Shown one piece after another: positions 50,603 through 62,000 of a DNA stretch of 62,000 bases. This DNA comes from Lingula anatina (lineage: Eukaryota; Brachiopoda; Lingulata; Lingulida; Lingulidae). Made by a program: the position numbers and the translations under genes. Below the pieces are notes generated by a model that made no database searches, was not told the DNA's origin, and was given only the letters and a program-made list of their open reading frames with translations. The stretch's first letter is position 1. The number at the start of each line of letters is the position of its first letter. Location: assembly GCF_001039355.2 (NCBI RefSeq), contig NW_019774736.1:591805-653804 (forward strand). The letters run 5' to 3'.

Positions 50603-53600
50603 GGGGTTAACATGGTGCTTAAATATACAAAGTTGGCACATGGGGGCATGAAAACATAATGCACATAGTGTCAAATCATATATGTAAAAATATTTGGGTG
50701 TTCTTACAATTTGCTTTCTATTTAAGAGAGTTTGGATAAAATATCTAATATATTGTGTTTGTTGTTCAGCAATTAATATTGCAACCGTGCTAATATACTG
50801 CATCATTCATGTTTTATTAATCTTCTTCACAAAACAGTCATCCCCATTAAAATAGAATATACATATTATGTCCAATCATATATCTTATTGAAAAAATCCA
50901 TAGAAAAAATAAATAAAAAAGACCAAAATATTATCCATTTTTCATTACGTGTGTCAACATCTTCCGTGATATCAAGTTAAGGCTCATTTAACTTTTTGTA
51001 ATACTACTGAGCAATAACAAATTAAAAATAAATGCCAGCTACTTGCAAACAAACACCTGTGCAGAAGATCAAGTGGAACAAAGAGGCTATCAAGCATGAA
51101 AATCTAAAGAACTGGTATGTTTTTCAGTCAATTCAGGCAGTTTAAATGAACAATGCCAGATTCCATTACAGTCTTCTACCTTTCATTCCCACTCAACTTA
51201 TCAATCAATAACAATTCCCACTTCTACTCCTACTAGATGGGAATTATATGCAGTTATTTTTTCCCTCCCTCTTTCCTTTTTGTATTCTATTGTTTCTCTA
51301 TAGCCTTTACACAAATTGTTAGTCTGTTTACATGATTAAATGCCTTTTTGCCATATTTTTGACATCCAGACTGTTTTTGTTATTGTCACTGGTAATCAAG
51401 CTAGTTTAAGTAAGGATGTTTGAATGTACAGTTTGATGACAGGTGCTGTAATCACTAGGGTTTCATCCATTCAAATTTGGTAGTAAAAACAATTTCAACC
51501 AAGGGCGGTTTGATTGACACCTTCATGCAGAAAAATTATATATTTAAAACATAAGGTTTAGAAATAAAAGTTTTGAAAATCACAGTCTGTTTAATCATGG
51601 AAATACATCGTATAAAATCAAAGACAGTTGTGTGATATGGAAATGGAATTTAATTTCAGCTCAGGGGCATGATTTTGTCCTTCATGGTTGCTTACTAATT
51701 GCTAGGAATTCTGTAAGCTTTTCTCTGCAGAGACCAAGCTCTGCTTGCAAACATCTATTTCAAAATTTGATAATGTTTAAATGGATGAAAAACAAAGGGT
51801 ATGAAGTCTGGTGAGATTGACCATTAGATTTGTAAACAGCACATTTTTTTCACAATGGCAATTGTGAGTCATATCCATTTGTGTCACTTTTTAAGTAGAG
51901 AAATGAAATTGGTAAAATCATGGTAATAAGCCTTATTCTTTAAAGATACATCTGAAGTGAGAGTAAAGTCCTGTAATGTATAAAAATTATAATTTTTATA
52001 AACAGTTTTTTAAACAGAAATAAAACCCACATGCAAAAAAGCTGACCAAAATTAATCTTCAGGGCAGCAGAAAAAGGATTTAAAACTGCACTTTCTTTAA
52101 ATTTTTGGCCATAAATTTCCTTCATTCTCCTTCAGTCCATTAAGCACACAAAATAAGCAGGAAATATATAAGGAAATATCGTTATTTTGGAAAATAATGA
52201 AACAAAACCCTGTGGTATTTCTTAAAGTAATACCATTTGAACATAATGGTGGCATTTGGTCAGATTTAGCGTCAATAATTTGAACATGCATCTTTAAACC
52301 CAATTAACCATACATATAAAAAACAAGTGTCTGCTCATTATTTGGACACAAAACTGTCATAAATAAACATGTTTTCCAGGTATTCCATGAAACATGGACA
52401 GACTTCCATCTCCTACTGACCTTATTTTACCAAGTTCCAAACTCAAAGATAAATCTAATAACACCCATTTTTAAGACCACTTTTTTTGTTTAACTAAGCC
52501 TTTGGATTTGAACATTTCTTGAATTTCTTTTTGTATTTAAGAATACAATTGCTTATTTGAGGTAGTAATTTTATTAAAATGATGTAACACTTCCATACAA
52601 AAGTGCTGGCTATACAAAAATTTGGAAGATTTAGTAACCCCCCCCCCCCAAAAAAAAAAAAAAAAAAAAAAAAAGATCCACATCATTGGAAAACTGAAGC
52701 CTCATTCTACACACCACTGAGTCCAATATAAACTTAATGTGATTCCACTTTTGTAGGAATCCTGGCTTAATTACAGAGTGCAGGAAAAAGACACCCTCCC
52801 AAATAATAAACTGAAAAAGACTGAAATACCCAATCATGTTAGTACAGCATACAGAGGGAGAGAGGGAAAAATAAGACAATCAAAGAATCGGCAAAGCATG
52901 CAGCTGCTGGGATTGCACTATCTTTCATCTTTCATGAAATACAGTGCTATGGCATGCACACCTGCACTGCAACAATTTTCTATCATGATCTAAATATATT
53001 GCAGCAAGGAGAACAATAGCATTGCTGTAAGAAATCCAATAATGCAGTTATCTGTCTGTTTATTGCCTTAGAAAAACACTGTTCCATGCACTACACAGTT
53101 TTGATAACTAAATTCTGATATGTACTTATTGGTGAGGCCATAATAGGGCACAGTGTCATAGGTTTTCTATGAATGCCATGTTCATGTATAACAAACTCAA
53201 GCAAGATTAAATTGCCAACAGTGAAAAACTAGTAAAAGCAGTTCTGACAGTGAGTTGGGCAAAACTGGCTACTTAAACAAAATAAAATACAATGATGCTT
53301 TTTGTCAGACCATCACATCTTTCAATTATTAACAATTAGGGGAAGAAATCAGAGATATCAGACTTCACTGAACTATTTTACTGATAGCTGAGGCTAGTTA
53401 TTGTTCAAAAAAACAGTTTAACTTCTTTTGAGTCTGGGTTTAAATCGAAAATTCTTTCTGTCTGTTATTTTTTGTAAACATTTGAAACAGATTCCTCTGC
53501 AATTCTGTAAAGAAATATTATCCAGATGGCATCACCTGTACATGCATGCTATGGCATTTACTGGTTTGATAAAAATTACCTACGACAGACAGCAAGTAGC

Positions 53601-55849
53601 AGCCAACCAAGTACTCAACCTAACAGGCATTAACATACTGAAATTTGGTGACTGACAAGTATAAGTCGAATATCCTCTTCGAGTAATTAAAATATTTTCA
53701 TAATCACCCCTTTTTTCAAGAGTGTCAATGCCTTAGAGAACTTGAAACTTGAATTGATATTCAAAATGCTGTCTAGAAGAATGTAAAAAGAAAAAAAAAA
53801 GAAAAATATATGTAAAAGCACTGTTCTGAGTAGGATTCGCATTGTAAATTTTACAAGCTCTACTATGTCTCTGATGCTACCAAAGCAGGGAACATGCTAC
53901 TATCTTATCTGACAAAATTCATCTAAGATAAAAAAAAAAAATTGGCATTCTCAAAAAGAAACCTGTCAATTTTGTGAATCTTGGAAAAAAAGCTTTTTGG
54001 TCCCTCATGCAAATTACAATACTATCTCTGTATAACATGTCATATGAGTTGAGATTCTGCAGAAATGTCTTATCAAAGAAGATGAGGAGAAATGAACATG
54101 TCGTTAACAGGTTATGGATGTGCACAAAGGTATTCCATTTCCATTCATGAACTCCATAAATTAAGAACATGTGACCGGTTGGGAAATCAGACAGAAGCTT
54201 TAGATTCCCATGAACCCACAAAATATATCTTGACATTTACAGATTTTGATGAGAAATATGGTATGGTTTTTCACATTTTCTTTGATTCAAATTGAAGCCG
54301 TACAGGCCTGTGTTGCCAATCCATCTTTAAAACTCCTATATTTAGGTCTAACCACTGATCTACTGCCTAAAATACATGGCCAGGTAGGGTGCAGTCTAAT
54401 GCATGCCAATCACAAGTCAAAGTAGGTGCAACCGTGTGTTTCCCTTGATAAATGAAGTACTATGGTCAAACCGCACACTTATTCTCATATTCACTGAAAA
54501 TGCTCATTCAGAGGAAATGAGGATGAAAAATGAAAATGGAAAAGGTGATGCAAAAACCATCACAAAACATTCCCATAGGAGACATTACTCCTGGTGTCAT
54601 TTCATTAATAAAGACATGCTGTTTGCACGAGCTGCATCAAGCAAAGAGTATGCCCTGCACATGTTCTGGTAATGAGCTATTTGATTTATACTTTTCTTAA
54701 GTACACAGTGGCAATAATTTGGCGTTTGATATATTGTATGATTCACATGTTTTCTGAAGTAAGCAGCACCTTTATTTAGAAAGTTTCCATCCTACAAACC
54801 AACACATCCTACAGAGAACCAATTATACTCTCATAATGCAGATAGTGCCTTTTCCTCGTTAATTTAAAAACCATTTACCAAACTTCTAGACAAACAGTTG
54901 AGTTTATGGTACAAACTTTTCCAGAAATTCTTGCCAGATACTTTCTTAATTCAAGCCCCTAGTGCACATCGCAACCATTAATGTTAGCTCTGAACATGAG
55001 AAGAAACTAATAATTATCACTTGTTTTTTGTTACCACGTGATTTTACTTTCCAAAAAAGAAGAGTATTGATTGTACACTAGATATGAAAATTATAAAGCA
55101 TTTGCAATCCTGTAGAGACATCATTAAACTTATCAAGCCTCATGCTTCATTGGTCACATTACTGGATCTGTGCTTTTTTCAACCATACAGCACTAATGCT
55201 TCCTGTAACCTACCATATCACTTTCTAAAGACAGACAGGAAGACATCTCAGATATGTGATAACTGGCACAGGATAATGGCTACTTGCTTCACAGCCCATC
55301 ATATTTCATAAACTTCAAGCTTATCAGATCTTTTGCACTTTTTCCTGTCCTTTTGTGTAGTGTATAACTGCTGGCAACAAATGTTGTCCAAAACTGTCAC
55401 GAAAAAAAAAAAAAAAAAAAAAAAAAGAACGTATAAATGTCAAGCAGCAGTAATCAAATGAGTTATGCTACATTTCATAAAGCCAAAGAACAACAATTGT
55501 TAAAGTTCACATCCAAGGTGCCACATGACCGTAGATGTCTTAGGATTGCTCAAAGCATTGGTTTAATTTGATTGCCAATGATGGTTCTAAGGACAATACT
55601 TTTCAATCTTTTTCAGGACATCTATACAAAAAGAACTCCCTGTTCATCTGGAGTCAAGGATTTAAGTCTTGACATTAGACACACCTAAAGGATAAATCAA
55701 TGGAAGAAAGGTTTGAAAAAACTAATGTCGCTGTTCTCGTAAGAAGTGAAGAAAGAAAGACAATACTTTTACTTTGAAAAAAAAAATTTTTAATGACTTA
55801 CGAAAACAGGTACTTATTTCCAGGTTTTCAAGACCTTATAAAAGATATC

Positions 55850-56047
55850 CAGGGCTCAATATTAGTGGTAGCCCTCTAGCCCTGAGGTAGTTGACTGCCA
55901 GGCCAGGCTACCAGGTTCTGCCTGCCAGGAGATGGCTTCGGCTACCTACGATTTTGTCAGCATAGTCAACATCAGTGACAAGCCTGACCAACTTTTTGCA
56001 ACAAAGCATGTGTTACAATGCCTGCACAATCTTATTGCCAAATTTGT
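55850..56047 (+). mobile_element. probable hAT-like left terminus with interrupted short ORF
   Basis: CAGGGCTCAATATTAG at 55850 resembles the left end of dispersed hAT elements. An ORF starts at 55932 in good context (GGAGATGGCT) with MASATYDFVSIVNISDKPDQ and runs to the border of the next element at 56048. After that element (from 58778) the same frame reads on for about 14 codons to a stop. This suggests an older element or gene fragment that was later interrupted. No right terminus was found. Confidence 0.35.
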
Positions 56048-56382
56048 ACGGAAGCGTATAAGTGCCACAACACACAACAAAATCACTCAACACACAACAC
56101 AATTTCAACACGACACATTTAACTTCCCGACACAACACCAAAGAAAATCGCAACACAACACATTAACTTCTCGACACAACAGAAATAGATGGCGCTTTCG
56201 GTGTGGACGTCTTAGAAAAGCCACGAAAACCCACAACGATTCTGTAATTGTTTCCTTATTTTCTCAAGGCATTTATAATAATGTGTCACTTTGGGGTCCA
56301 GTAAAAGCTCACTTTTGATAACATTGTACTACAGAGAAGTTTTATTATCAGATAATTTGTTGTGAATGTTGCGTATTCTATG

Positions 56383-56428
<46 letters not shown>

Positions 56429-56842
56429 TGAGGGGGGGGGAGGGTATTATTGATGTTTAGAGTATTGAAGCCGGGAGATATATTAGCTATGGACAATCGG
56501 TGCGGATTTGACGGAAAATATAAGTGGATAATTATGAAACTTCAGAAAATTTTCTTCACTTATAAATAGTAACACTTATAAATAGTAATTCAAATTATCA
56601 GCTGACCTGAAAAATAGTATACCGTGAATCTAAAACAAAAAAACAAACCCAAAATTACAGAAAATAAGAATAATTAATTAAAATTAAAAGTAATAAAAAT
56701 AATTTAAAAACTACAGCTAGTGTTCTAATTGTACTCAGACCGACCAATGTCATATGTGACAATTTATACATTCAGTGCACATCTGTACTTCATTAACTAG
56801 CATTTCATAGTAAATAGTAACACTGAACTTGTAATTTGACAC

Positions 56843-58014
56843 AGAGCGCTGAAGTTAGTGTCTAGTTTCTAGTTTCCAGTTTCATTTTTTAAAAACGAAC
56901 CTGGCAACCAGAAACTAGTGTCTTTTTCAAAAACGAACCTGGCAACCAGAAACTAGTTTCGTTTTTCAAATACCATGCTGAGAAGCCAGAATAATTTTTC
57001 CGGAGAGAAACAGGGGTGAGCAGAGGGAGAGGCAACCAGCGGTGTGCGTGTACCGCGACTAGGTAACTCTCACTGTGAAAGCCGGACAGGGTGTTACGGT
57101 CTCTGCTCACCGTGCGCTGAGACCGAGGCGGTCGCCGATCATTGCCTACGGCGCACAAGGAGCTTTCACCGCCGATGCCGGGCAGAGTATTCAGGGAGTT
57201 TTGTTTTTTCTCGCCATGTACTGAAGACTAGATGACCGCCTCTACGAGGCACAGGCCGCCTTTACAGCGAAAACCGTGAAGGGTGTTTTGGTGGGGTTGG
57301 GGGTTGGCGGAAGAGAGTGAGGAGGGGGAAGGGCCCCCAGGTTCTTCCTTTGTAGTTTGTGGTATCATTTTTAATTTTATTGAAAAAGAAAGATTCTGGC
57401 TTTTCAGAATCGTTTTTTTTAAAAAAGACACCTATTTCATTGACCGCTACTGTCTCGGTCTCAGCACACGGCGAGAAGAGAACGTATAACACCCTTTCCA
57501 ACTTCCGCAGAGAAGGTTACCTGGTCACGGTAGACTTAAATCGCGCGTTGCCTCTACTCTGTCCACTCCTGTTTCTCCCCGTAAAAAACTATTCTGGCTT
57601 CTTAGAATCGTTTTTGAAGAACGAAACTAGTTTCTGGCTGCCAGAATCGTTTTTTAAAAAAAACGACACTGCTTTTTGGGCATCTAACCCAACCTAACCC
57701 TCAACCCCGCCTTCTCCCACCAACCTAAACACCCTGCAAGGCTTCCGCAGTGAAGGCTTCTTGTGCACTGTAGACGCCTATTAGAGGGTGAAATTGTCCA
57801 CGGTGAGGGTTTAACTGGTCGCGGTAGAAAATAATTTTCACAGGTTGCCTCTCACTTCCTCCGCTCCTGTTTCTCTTTGCAAGAACGATTTTGGCTTCTC
57901 AGAATCTTTTTTGAAAAACGATACTAGTTTCTGGCTGCCAGAATCGTTTTTCGAAAAACGACTCTGGTTTCTGGGCATTAGAATCGTTTTTGAAAAACGA
58001 AACTTCAGCGCTCT
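56843..58014. mobile_element. fold-back element with 9-bp target duplication, nested in the 2.7-kb element
   Basis: Both ends begin AGAGCGCTGAAGTT, and ATTTGACAC flanks the element directly on both sides (56834-56842 and 58015-58023). The inverted arms, about 190 bp each, are built of sub-repeats of a palindromic TCGTTTTTCGAAAAACGA-like word joined to CTGGCAGCCAGAAACTAGT-like words. Partial extra copies of the same arm sequence lie inside at about 57380-57430 and 57548-57685, and CTTCCGCAG-containing blocks recur 235 bp apart (57506, 57741). It is more GC-rich than its surroundings. No ORF with transposase motifs. The 9-bp duplication and modular arms fit the Foldback/Mutator-like style. Confidence 0.85.
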
Positions 58015-58068
58015 ATTTGACACTGCATACACTATTTGACACTTCCAAATTAAACTGAATAAAACAAA

Positions 58069-58354
58069 ACTTGTTCCTGTGCTCACATGAATTGAAATTC
58101 CAATATTGTAACAGCCAGATAGACAACATGTTATTTTTAACAGTATTTAATGTTTTTATGCTATTATTTATAAATTAATTATATAGAACACCCCTTGAGA
58201 TTACATGCTTACAAGCATAAGGAGCAAAATTGCAAGTGTTAGAAAACATTTACTGAACTAATTTATTTAGATAAGATACATTGCATTGATTATCAAATGT
58301 TTATGTTGCATTTACAATATTAGAATTTCAATTTATGTGAGCACAGGAACAAGT
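58069..58354. mobile_element. 286-bp hairpin element with about 40-bp inverted ends
   Basis: ACTTGTTCCTGTGCTCACAT at 58069 and the following AATTGAAATTC and AATATTGT words are repeated inverted up to 58354. The 200-bp interior is AT-rich without an ORF. I found no target duplication. It lies inside the 2.7-kb element, between the inner fold-back element and the right arm. Confidence 0.65.
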
Positions 58355-58777
58355 AACGATATATCCCCCGGCTTCAATACTCTAAACATTAATACCCCCC
58401 CCCTCCCTTCAATACACACACACACACACTCAGCATAGAATATGCAACATTCACAACAGATTATCTGATATTAAAACTACTCTGTAATACAATGTTTTCA
58501 AAAGTGCGCTTTCCTGGACCCAAAAGTGACACATTATTGTGAATGCCTTGAGAAAATAAGGAAACAATCACAGAATCGTTCTGTGGGTTTTCGCGGCTTT
58601 TCTAAGACGTCCGTGCCGAAAGCGCCATCTATTTCCGTTGTGTCGAGAAGTGAATGTGTTGTGTTGCGATTTTCTTTGGTGTTGTGTCGAGAAATTAAAT
58701 GTGTTGAGTTGAAATTGTGTTGTGTGTTGAGTGATTTTGTTGTTTGTTGTGGCACTTATACGCTTCCATAAATTTGT

Positions 58778-59038
58778 TAGTTGTCTCCTTCAAACCTGTC
58801 AAACATTGCAAAGGGAAAATTGATTCACATAGCAGGCTGATATAATAACACCTTACCATAAATATATGTAGATATTTCATTATTTGCAATTATGGGGAAA
58901 GTAAACAATCAGACGGTAAATTAAGGTCAACACCATGTGACTTGTTTTCGGTTTCTTTTAGTACAAGTGTCAGCAGTTGTTCACAATTATATGGCTTGTT
59001 CATATGTATTAAGATGGTAAATATAATATTTATTAGAC
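58778..59038. other. spacer between two elements
   Basis: AT-rich sequence without a recognised gene. Its first bases continue the reading frame interrupted at 56047. Confidence 0.4.
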
Positions 59039-59383
59039 TTAAAGGGATAATAACTCTTCGTATGAAATCTGTATTTCACAATAAAAACATTGTGAGTGAC
59101 TCATAAAAATATACTATATTCTGTTTTCCCACAAAAACGGCTGTTATAGCTATTATTCTGATATCTGAGCTTGTCTTTAGACCACGTGACCTCCATTGAT
59201 GGCTATGCTCTGTTAAAATCTCTTAAGAGATTTTAACAAAAAACCAAACTTTTTAGAAAAAAACCAGGGACTAACTTTGAATGTAAAAATGGATTCATTA
59301 ACCATTGGTAAGTATGGGAAAATTGTTGTTTACTCCAGGAAAATTCATTTTTTGGCCGAAACGAAGAGTTATTATCACTTTAA
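59039..59383. mobile_element. piggyBac-type MITE with TTAA target sites
   Basis: TTAA at 59039-59042 is followed by AGGGATAATAACTCTTCG; the right end, in reverse complement AGTGATAATAACTCTTCG, is followed by TTAA at 59380-59383. The 337-bp interior is AT-rich and contains a perfect 26-bp palindrome at 59212-59237 (half-site GTTAAAATCTCTT) and an E-box CACGTG near 59184. No ORF. TTAA duplication is typical of piggyBac, and also of Kolobok. Confidence 0.82.
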
Positions 59384-62000
59384 GGTACTGTCATTTGTAT
59401 TTGACTAAGTTAAATTATGGATTTGGCAAGCGACAATGCATTTCACCTGTTTCAATATGTGTATAGCTTAATCAGAAGATAATTTTTAGAACAGGTTTAA
59501 TTTTAAAATCAAATCACTCAGACAAGAGGACTGCACTGCCCACATATACTACATGAAACTATTTATGTACAAAGACCTTCCCCCTCTTTTTTAAAACTTG
59601 ATTTTGCAATTCTCCCCCTCCCTCCACCAAATTAAAAAAATATTAATCTGGAAAGATAATTTTCACCCTTATTTGCTGGTAGTCAAACCCTGTTATACAC
59701 ATACTTATTTGTTGCATTCATTTTTTCTCTCAATTAAGTCCTTTTCAATTAAAATGGACAAATTCCATCTTACCTACGCCTATACTCCCTCTGAAAACCG
59801 AGAGAAAACTAAACAGTTCTCTATACCTTAGAAGGGCATGCTTGATATTGGAAGTTAATATAAGGTCTTTTAATTTCCCCTACGAAACACAAATCGTGAC
59901 AGAGCATTATTTGCCAATACGGCGAGTCCCAGACCCCCTGATCCCTTTTGCTACCATTAATGTATTTTTGCTTAATGTCTTTCCAAAGTTTTATCACAGT
60001 ATGAGGAGTGACAAACATCTCGGACCTTAATCAATAAGAAAGCCAAGCCACTGGGGCATTCACTCAGCCAATAGCAGACAGAGTGATCAATGCTCTAAGC
60101 TCAGCTGAATACAGAACAGACTCAGGCACTCTCAGGAGACAGCTCTCCAACCAAATTACATCTGATTAGGAAAACCACTTTTTTTCTTGAAATTGCGGGC
60201 AATGAAGATCCATGTAATTCCAAGTGATCATATATCCATGTGCGGGGGATACCCACAGGAAGTCATTCTTAGTGTTTTTCTACTACTCTGCAAATAAGTG
60301 GGAATTTTTCACCCGCTCTGAGAAAGAATGTTCACTGAATGTTGCAGTGGAATATAAAAGAGGAAGAAAATGGGCCAATCAATCTGGCTTTTATTATACA
60401 TATAGCATGATCAGCTCAACTCATTGTATTTTGTTAGTTTGTATGTCCTTCCAATGGAAAGAAGGGAGGGGGGCATTATTTTGATGGACCAGTTTTGGTC
60501 TAATTTGGTTATTTGTAAGAAAGGTTTCATCTTGACTTGGATAGACTGGGTATAGTGACACCAGATCTACATTCAAGTTTCAATACCTCAACTGTTTATT
60601 ACTGATTGAAGCCGGTACTACACAAATGCAATTACGTTACAGGATATGGAGCTTTCTGGACATAAATTACATCACTTCTAAAATGGTCCAATATATGAAC
60701 TTAAATTACATTATGCAGGCTAATTATAGTAATAAATTCATTAGACAATATCCATCTACAACAACAGTGAAATGTACATTTAAACTTTGAAAATATATCT
60801 AAATATCAGAAGAAATTTTTGCTAAATGAGGAATATAGATGTAGCCAAATGAGTATGTTATGAAACTGCAGCTGTTGGGAATATATGAAAACCATTTAAA
60901 AAGTGTGGACTTATGGATATTTACCCTAAAATATACAGTAGTTTGCTTTGAAGTGCACAAAAATACACAAAATCCAAGATTTGTCTTATTAAGGTGATGT
61001 TATTGCATAATTTATTACTGGTATATATTAAGGAACTATCCTGATCAAAATATTGATAACAGAACCAGAGATGCATAATACTAATTGGGGTAGATAGCAA
61101 TCATATTTTGCTAGATAAATCCATATCCACTGCAAAGAAAATCACCAAAATTGGTGTAGTTATAGAGAAAGGTTTAAAGAACAATTACTTATACCAAATT
61201 TTTGATAAGATCTTTTAAACTGATCTTAGGGACTTTTTATTTTTACAAAGGTCCAATGAAAACTGGTATAATTTTACATTTTTAGTGACAGAAATCTTTA
61301 TATAGAGATTGTAAGGAAAGCAGTCGAATCCCTTTGTATTACTGGTGCATGGCTCTTTTTCCTGCTGGAATTTTTCTGATATAAGCCCAGGTAGTTGAGT
61401 GAATCAAGAAACCAAGACCACTGATATGACATCAGCAAAAAAAACCATAATTTTTCTGAAGGCAAATTAAGTACCTGAACATAACACGATAATACTATAG
61501 CAATCAGAAATATATAAAAGGGTTTACGTCATTAAAAGTAAGGCATAGGCCATGTATCTACAAGTTAATGACATATTCAAATAGGCCTGCTAAAATTAAG
61601 TGGTGGCTTTACATGCAAAGCAAAGTGCACAAATCTCCCTCTTAAACCTTTATTTGTTCAAAATTAAATTGACTTATTTGTCAAAATTTCAGGACCATTC
61701 ATGTTCTGCATGAAGTATGTTTAATGGAGCTTTTATAGGAAGATTAAAATAATGCTACACATTGCCCGTGAAGACAAAGCACGGTAGATACAAACTGGTC
61801 AAATAAAAGTGCAGAATGTAGAGATGGGCAGCTAAAGCAACAACCCATGTAGACAAAGTAAAATGTGAATTAAAACTCTGAACATGATCTGTGTATCAGT
61901 CCTGTCAGTGACCTTTGCAAAGCTGTAGTAAAACACTGACTATATGCTTGAATGTGGGTTTAGAGACGTGCGATGGCTATGTGAAAAATAAAACCTAAGG
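59384..62000. other. terminal non-coding stretch
   Basis: AT-rich sequence with no supportable coding exon, repeat structure or RNA gene. The ORFs here are short and match no family I know. Confidence 0.4.

Larger units (their letters stand above)
47605..55849. other. GPCR upstream region and long non-coding stretch
   Basis: I see no coding sequence that I can support. Apart from the CCAAT cluster it holds low-complexity tracts: A run 50121-50143, (TG)n 50521-50567 joined to (AG)n 50575-50602, a C12 run directly followed by an A run at 52638-52674, and an A run at 55402-55426. The short ORFs here are AT-rich and match no family I know; those near 50.5 kb are translations of the microsatellite. 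Confidence 0.45.
56048..58769. mobile_element. 2.7-kb DNA element with long inverted arms and 8-bp target duplication
   Basis: Left arm 56048-56492 and right arm about 58359-58769 are inverted copies at roughly 90 percent identity by eye. Both ends begin AYGGAAGCGTATAAGTGCC and continue through CACAAC-rich sequence, a GGCGCTTTCGG block and a GT/AC microsatellite, to GAAGCCGGGRGATATAT. AAATTTGT flanks the element directly on both sides (56040-56047 and 58770-58777), an 8-bp target duplication. The GT tract is about 22 units on the left and about 8 on the right. The interior has no transposase ORF and is partly made of other elements (56843-58014 and 58069-58354). Long arms with an 8-bp duplication fit a non-autonomous fold-back, Mutator-like or hAT/P-like element; I cannot choose. 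Confidence 0.88.

Noticed and set aside
50434-50806. Two minus-strand ORFs with long Thr-His and Ser-Leu runs.
   Set aside because: They are translations of the (TG)n-(AG)n microsatellite.
57030-57700. Several ORFs of 60-112 codons in the GC-rich part of the inner fold-back element.
   Set aside because: They run through the palindromic sub-repeats in both strands and show no transposase motif.
1-62000. tRNA, rRNA and CRISPR features.
   Set aside because: No tRNA B-box with a matching acceptor stem, no rRNA-like sequence and no spaced direct repeats were seen on either strand.

Overview
The window looks like nuclear DNA from a marine invertebrate animal. It is AT-rich, and its genes are broken by GT-AG introns. 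The genes have clear animal homologues (LST2/ZFYVE28, TTF2, a claudin-like tetraspan protein, a rhodopsin-class GPCR). There are many microsatellites, and the word TAGGCCTA recurs in the first 10 kb. I cannot place the phylum. Deuterostome invertebrate and lophotrochozoan are both possible.

Layout. 1.4-3.5 kb (+): a three-exon gene for an unrecognised acidic 146-residue protein. 3.5-6.4 kb: no gene, but an orphan TATA promoter and a 201-bp inverted-repeat element. 6.46-9.0 kb (-): a complete three-exon claudin/PMP22-like tetraspan gene. 9.77-19.3 kb (+): a complete 12-exon LST2/ZFYVE28 gene (948 residues, C-terminal FYVE finger), with its promoter region duplicated into intron 1 and a hAT-type MITE in intron 3. 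19.3-25.8 kb: 3' flank with a local duplication, then a 1.4-kb repeat element rich in AGGTCA half-sites. 25.78-27.18 kb (-): the last two coding exons of the SNF2-family ATPase TTF2, convergent with LST2. 27.2-46.4 kb: mostly non-coding, with a 534-bp MITE and one isolated terminal-exon candidate near 36.0 kb. 46.4-47.6 kb (-): an intronless GPCR with a CCAAT-box cluster upstream. 47.6-55.8 kb: no gene seen. 55.85-59.4 kb: a cluster of mobile elements. 59.4-62 kb: nothing recognised.

The most unusual part is 56.0-58.8 kb. There, a 2.7-kb element with arms of about 0.4 kb and an 8-bp target duplication contains a second, 1.17-kb fold-back element with a 9-bp target duplication. The inner element is built from short palindromic sub-repeats. 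A separate hairpin element lies beside it, and a TTAA-flanked MITE follows 270 bp downstream. None has a visible transposase.

The genes do not form a pathway. LST2 acts on endosomes in receptor signalling, TTF2 on transcription termination in the nucleus, and the tetraspan protein and GPCR in the plasma membrane. Exon borders were read by eye from splice sites, frame and homology.
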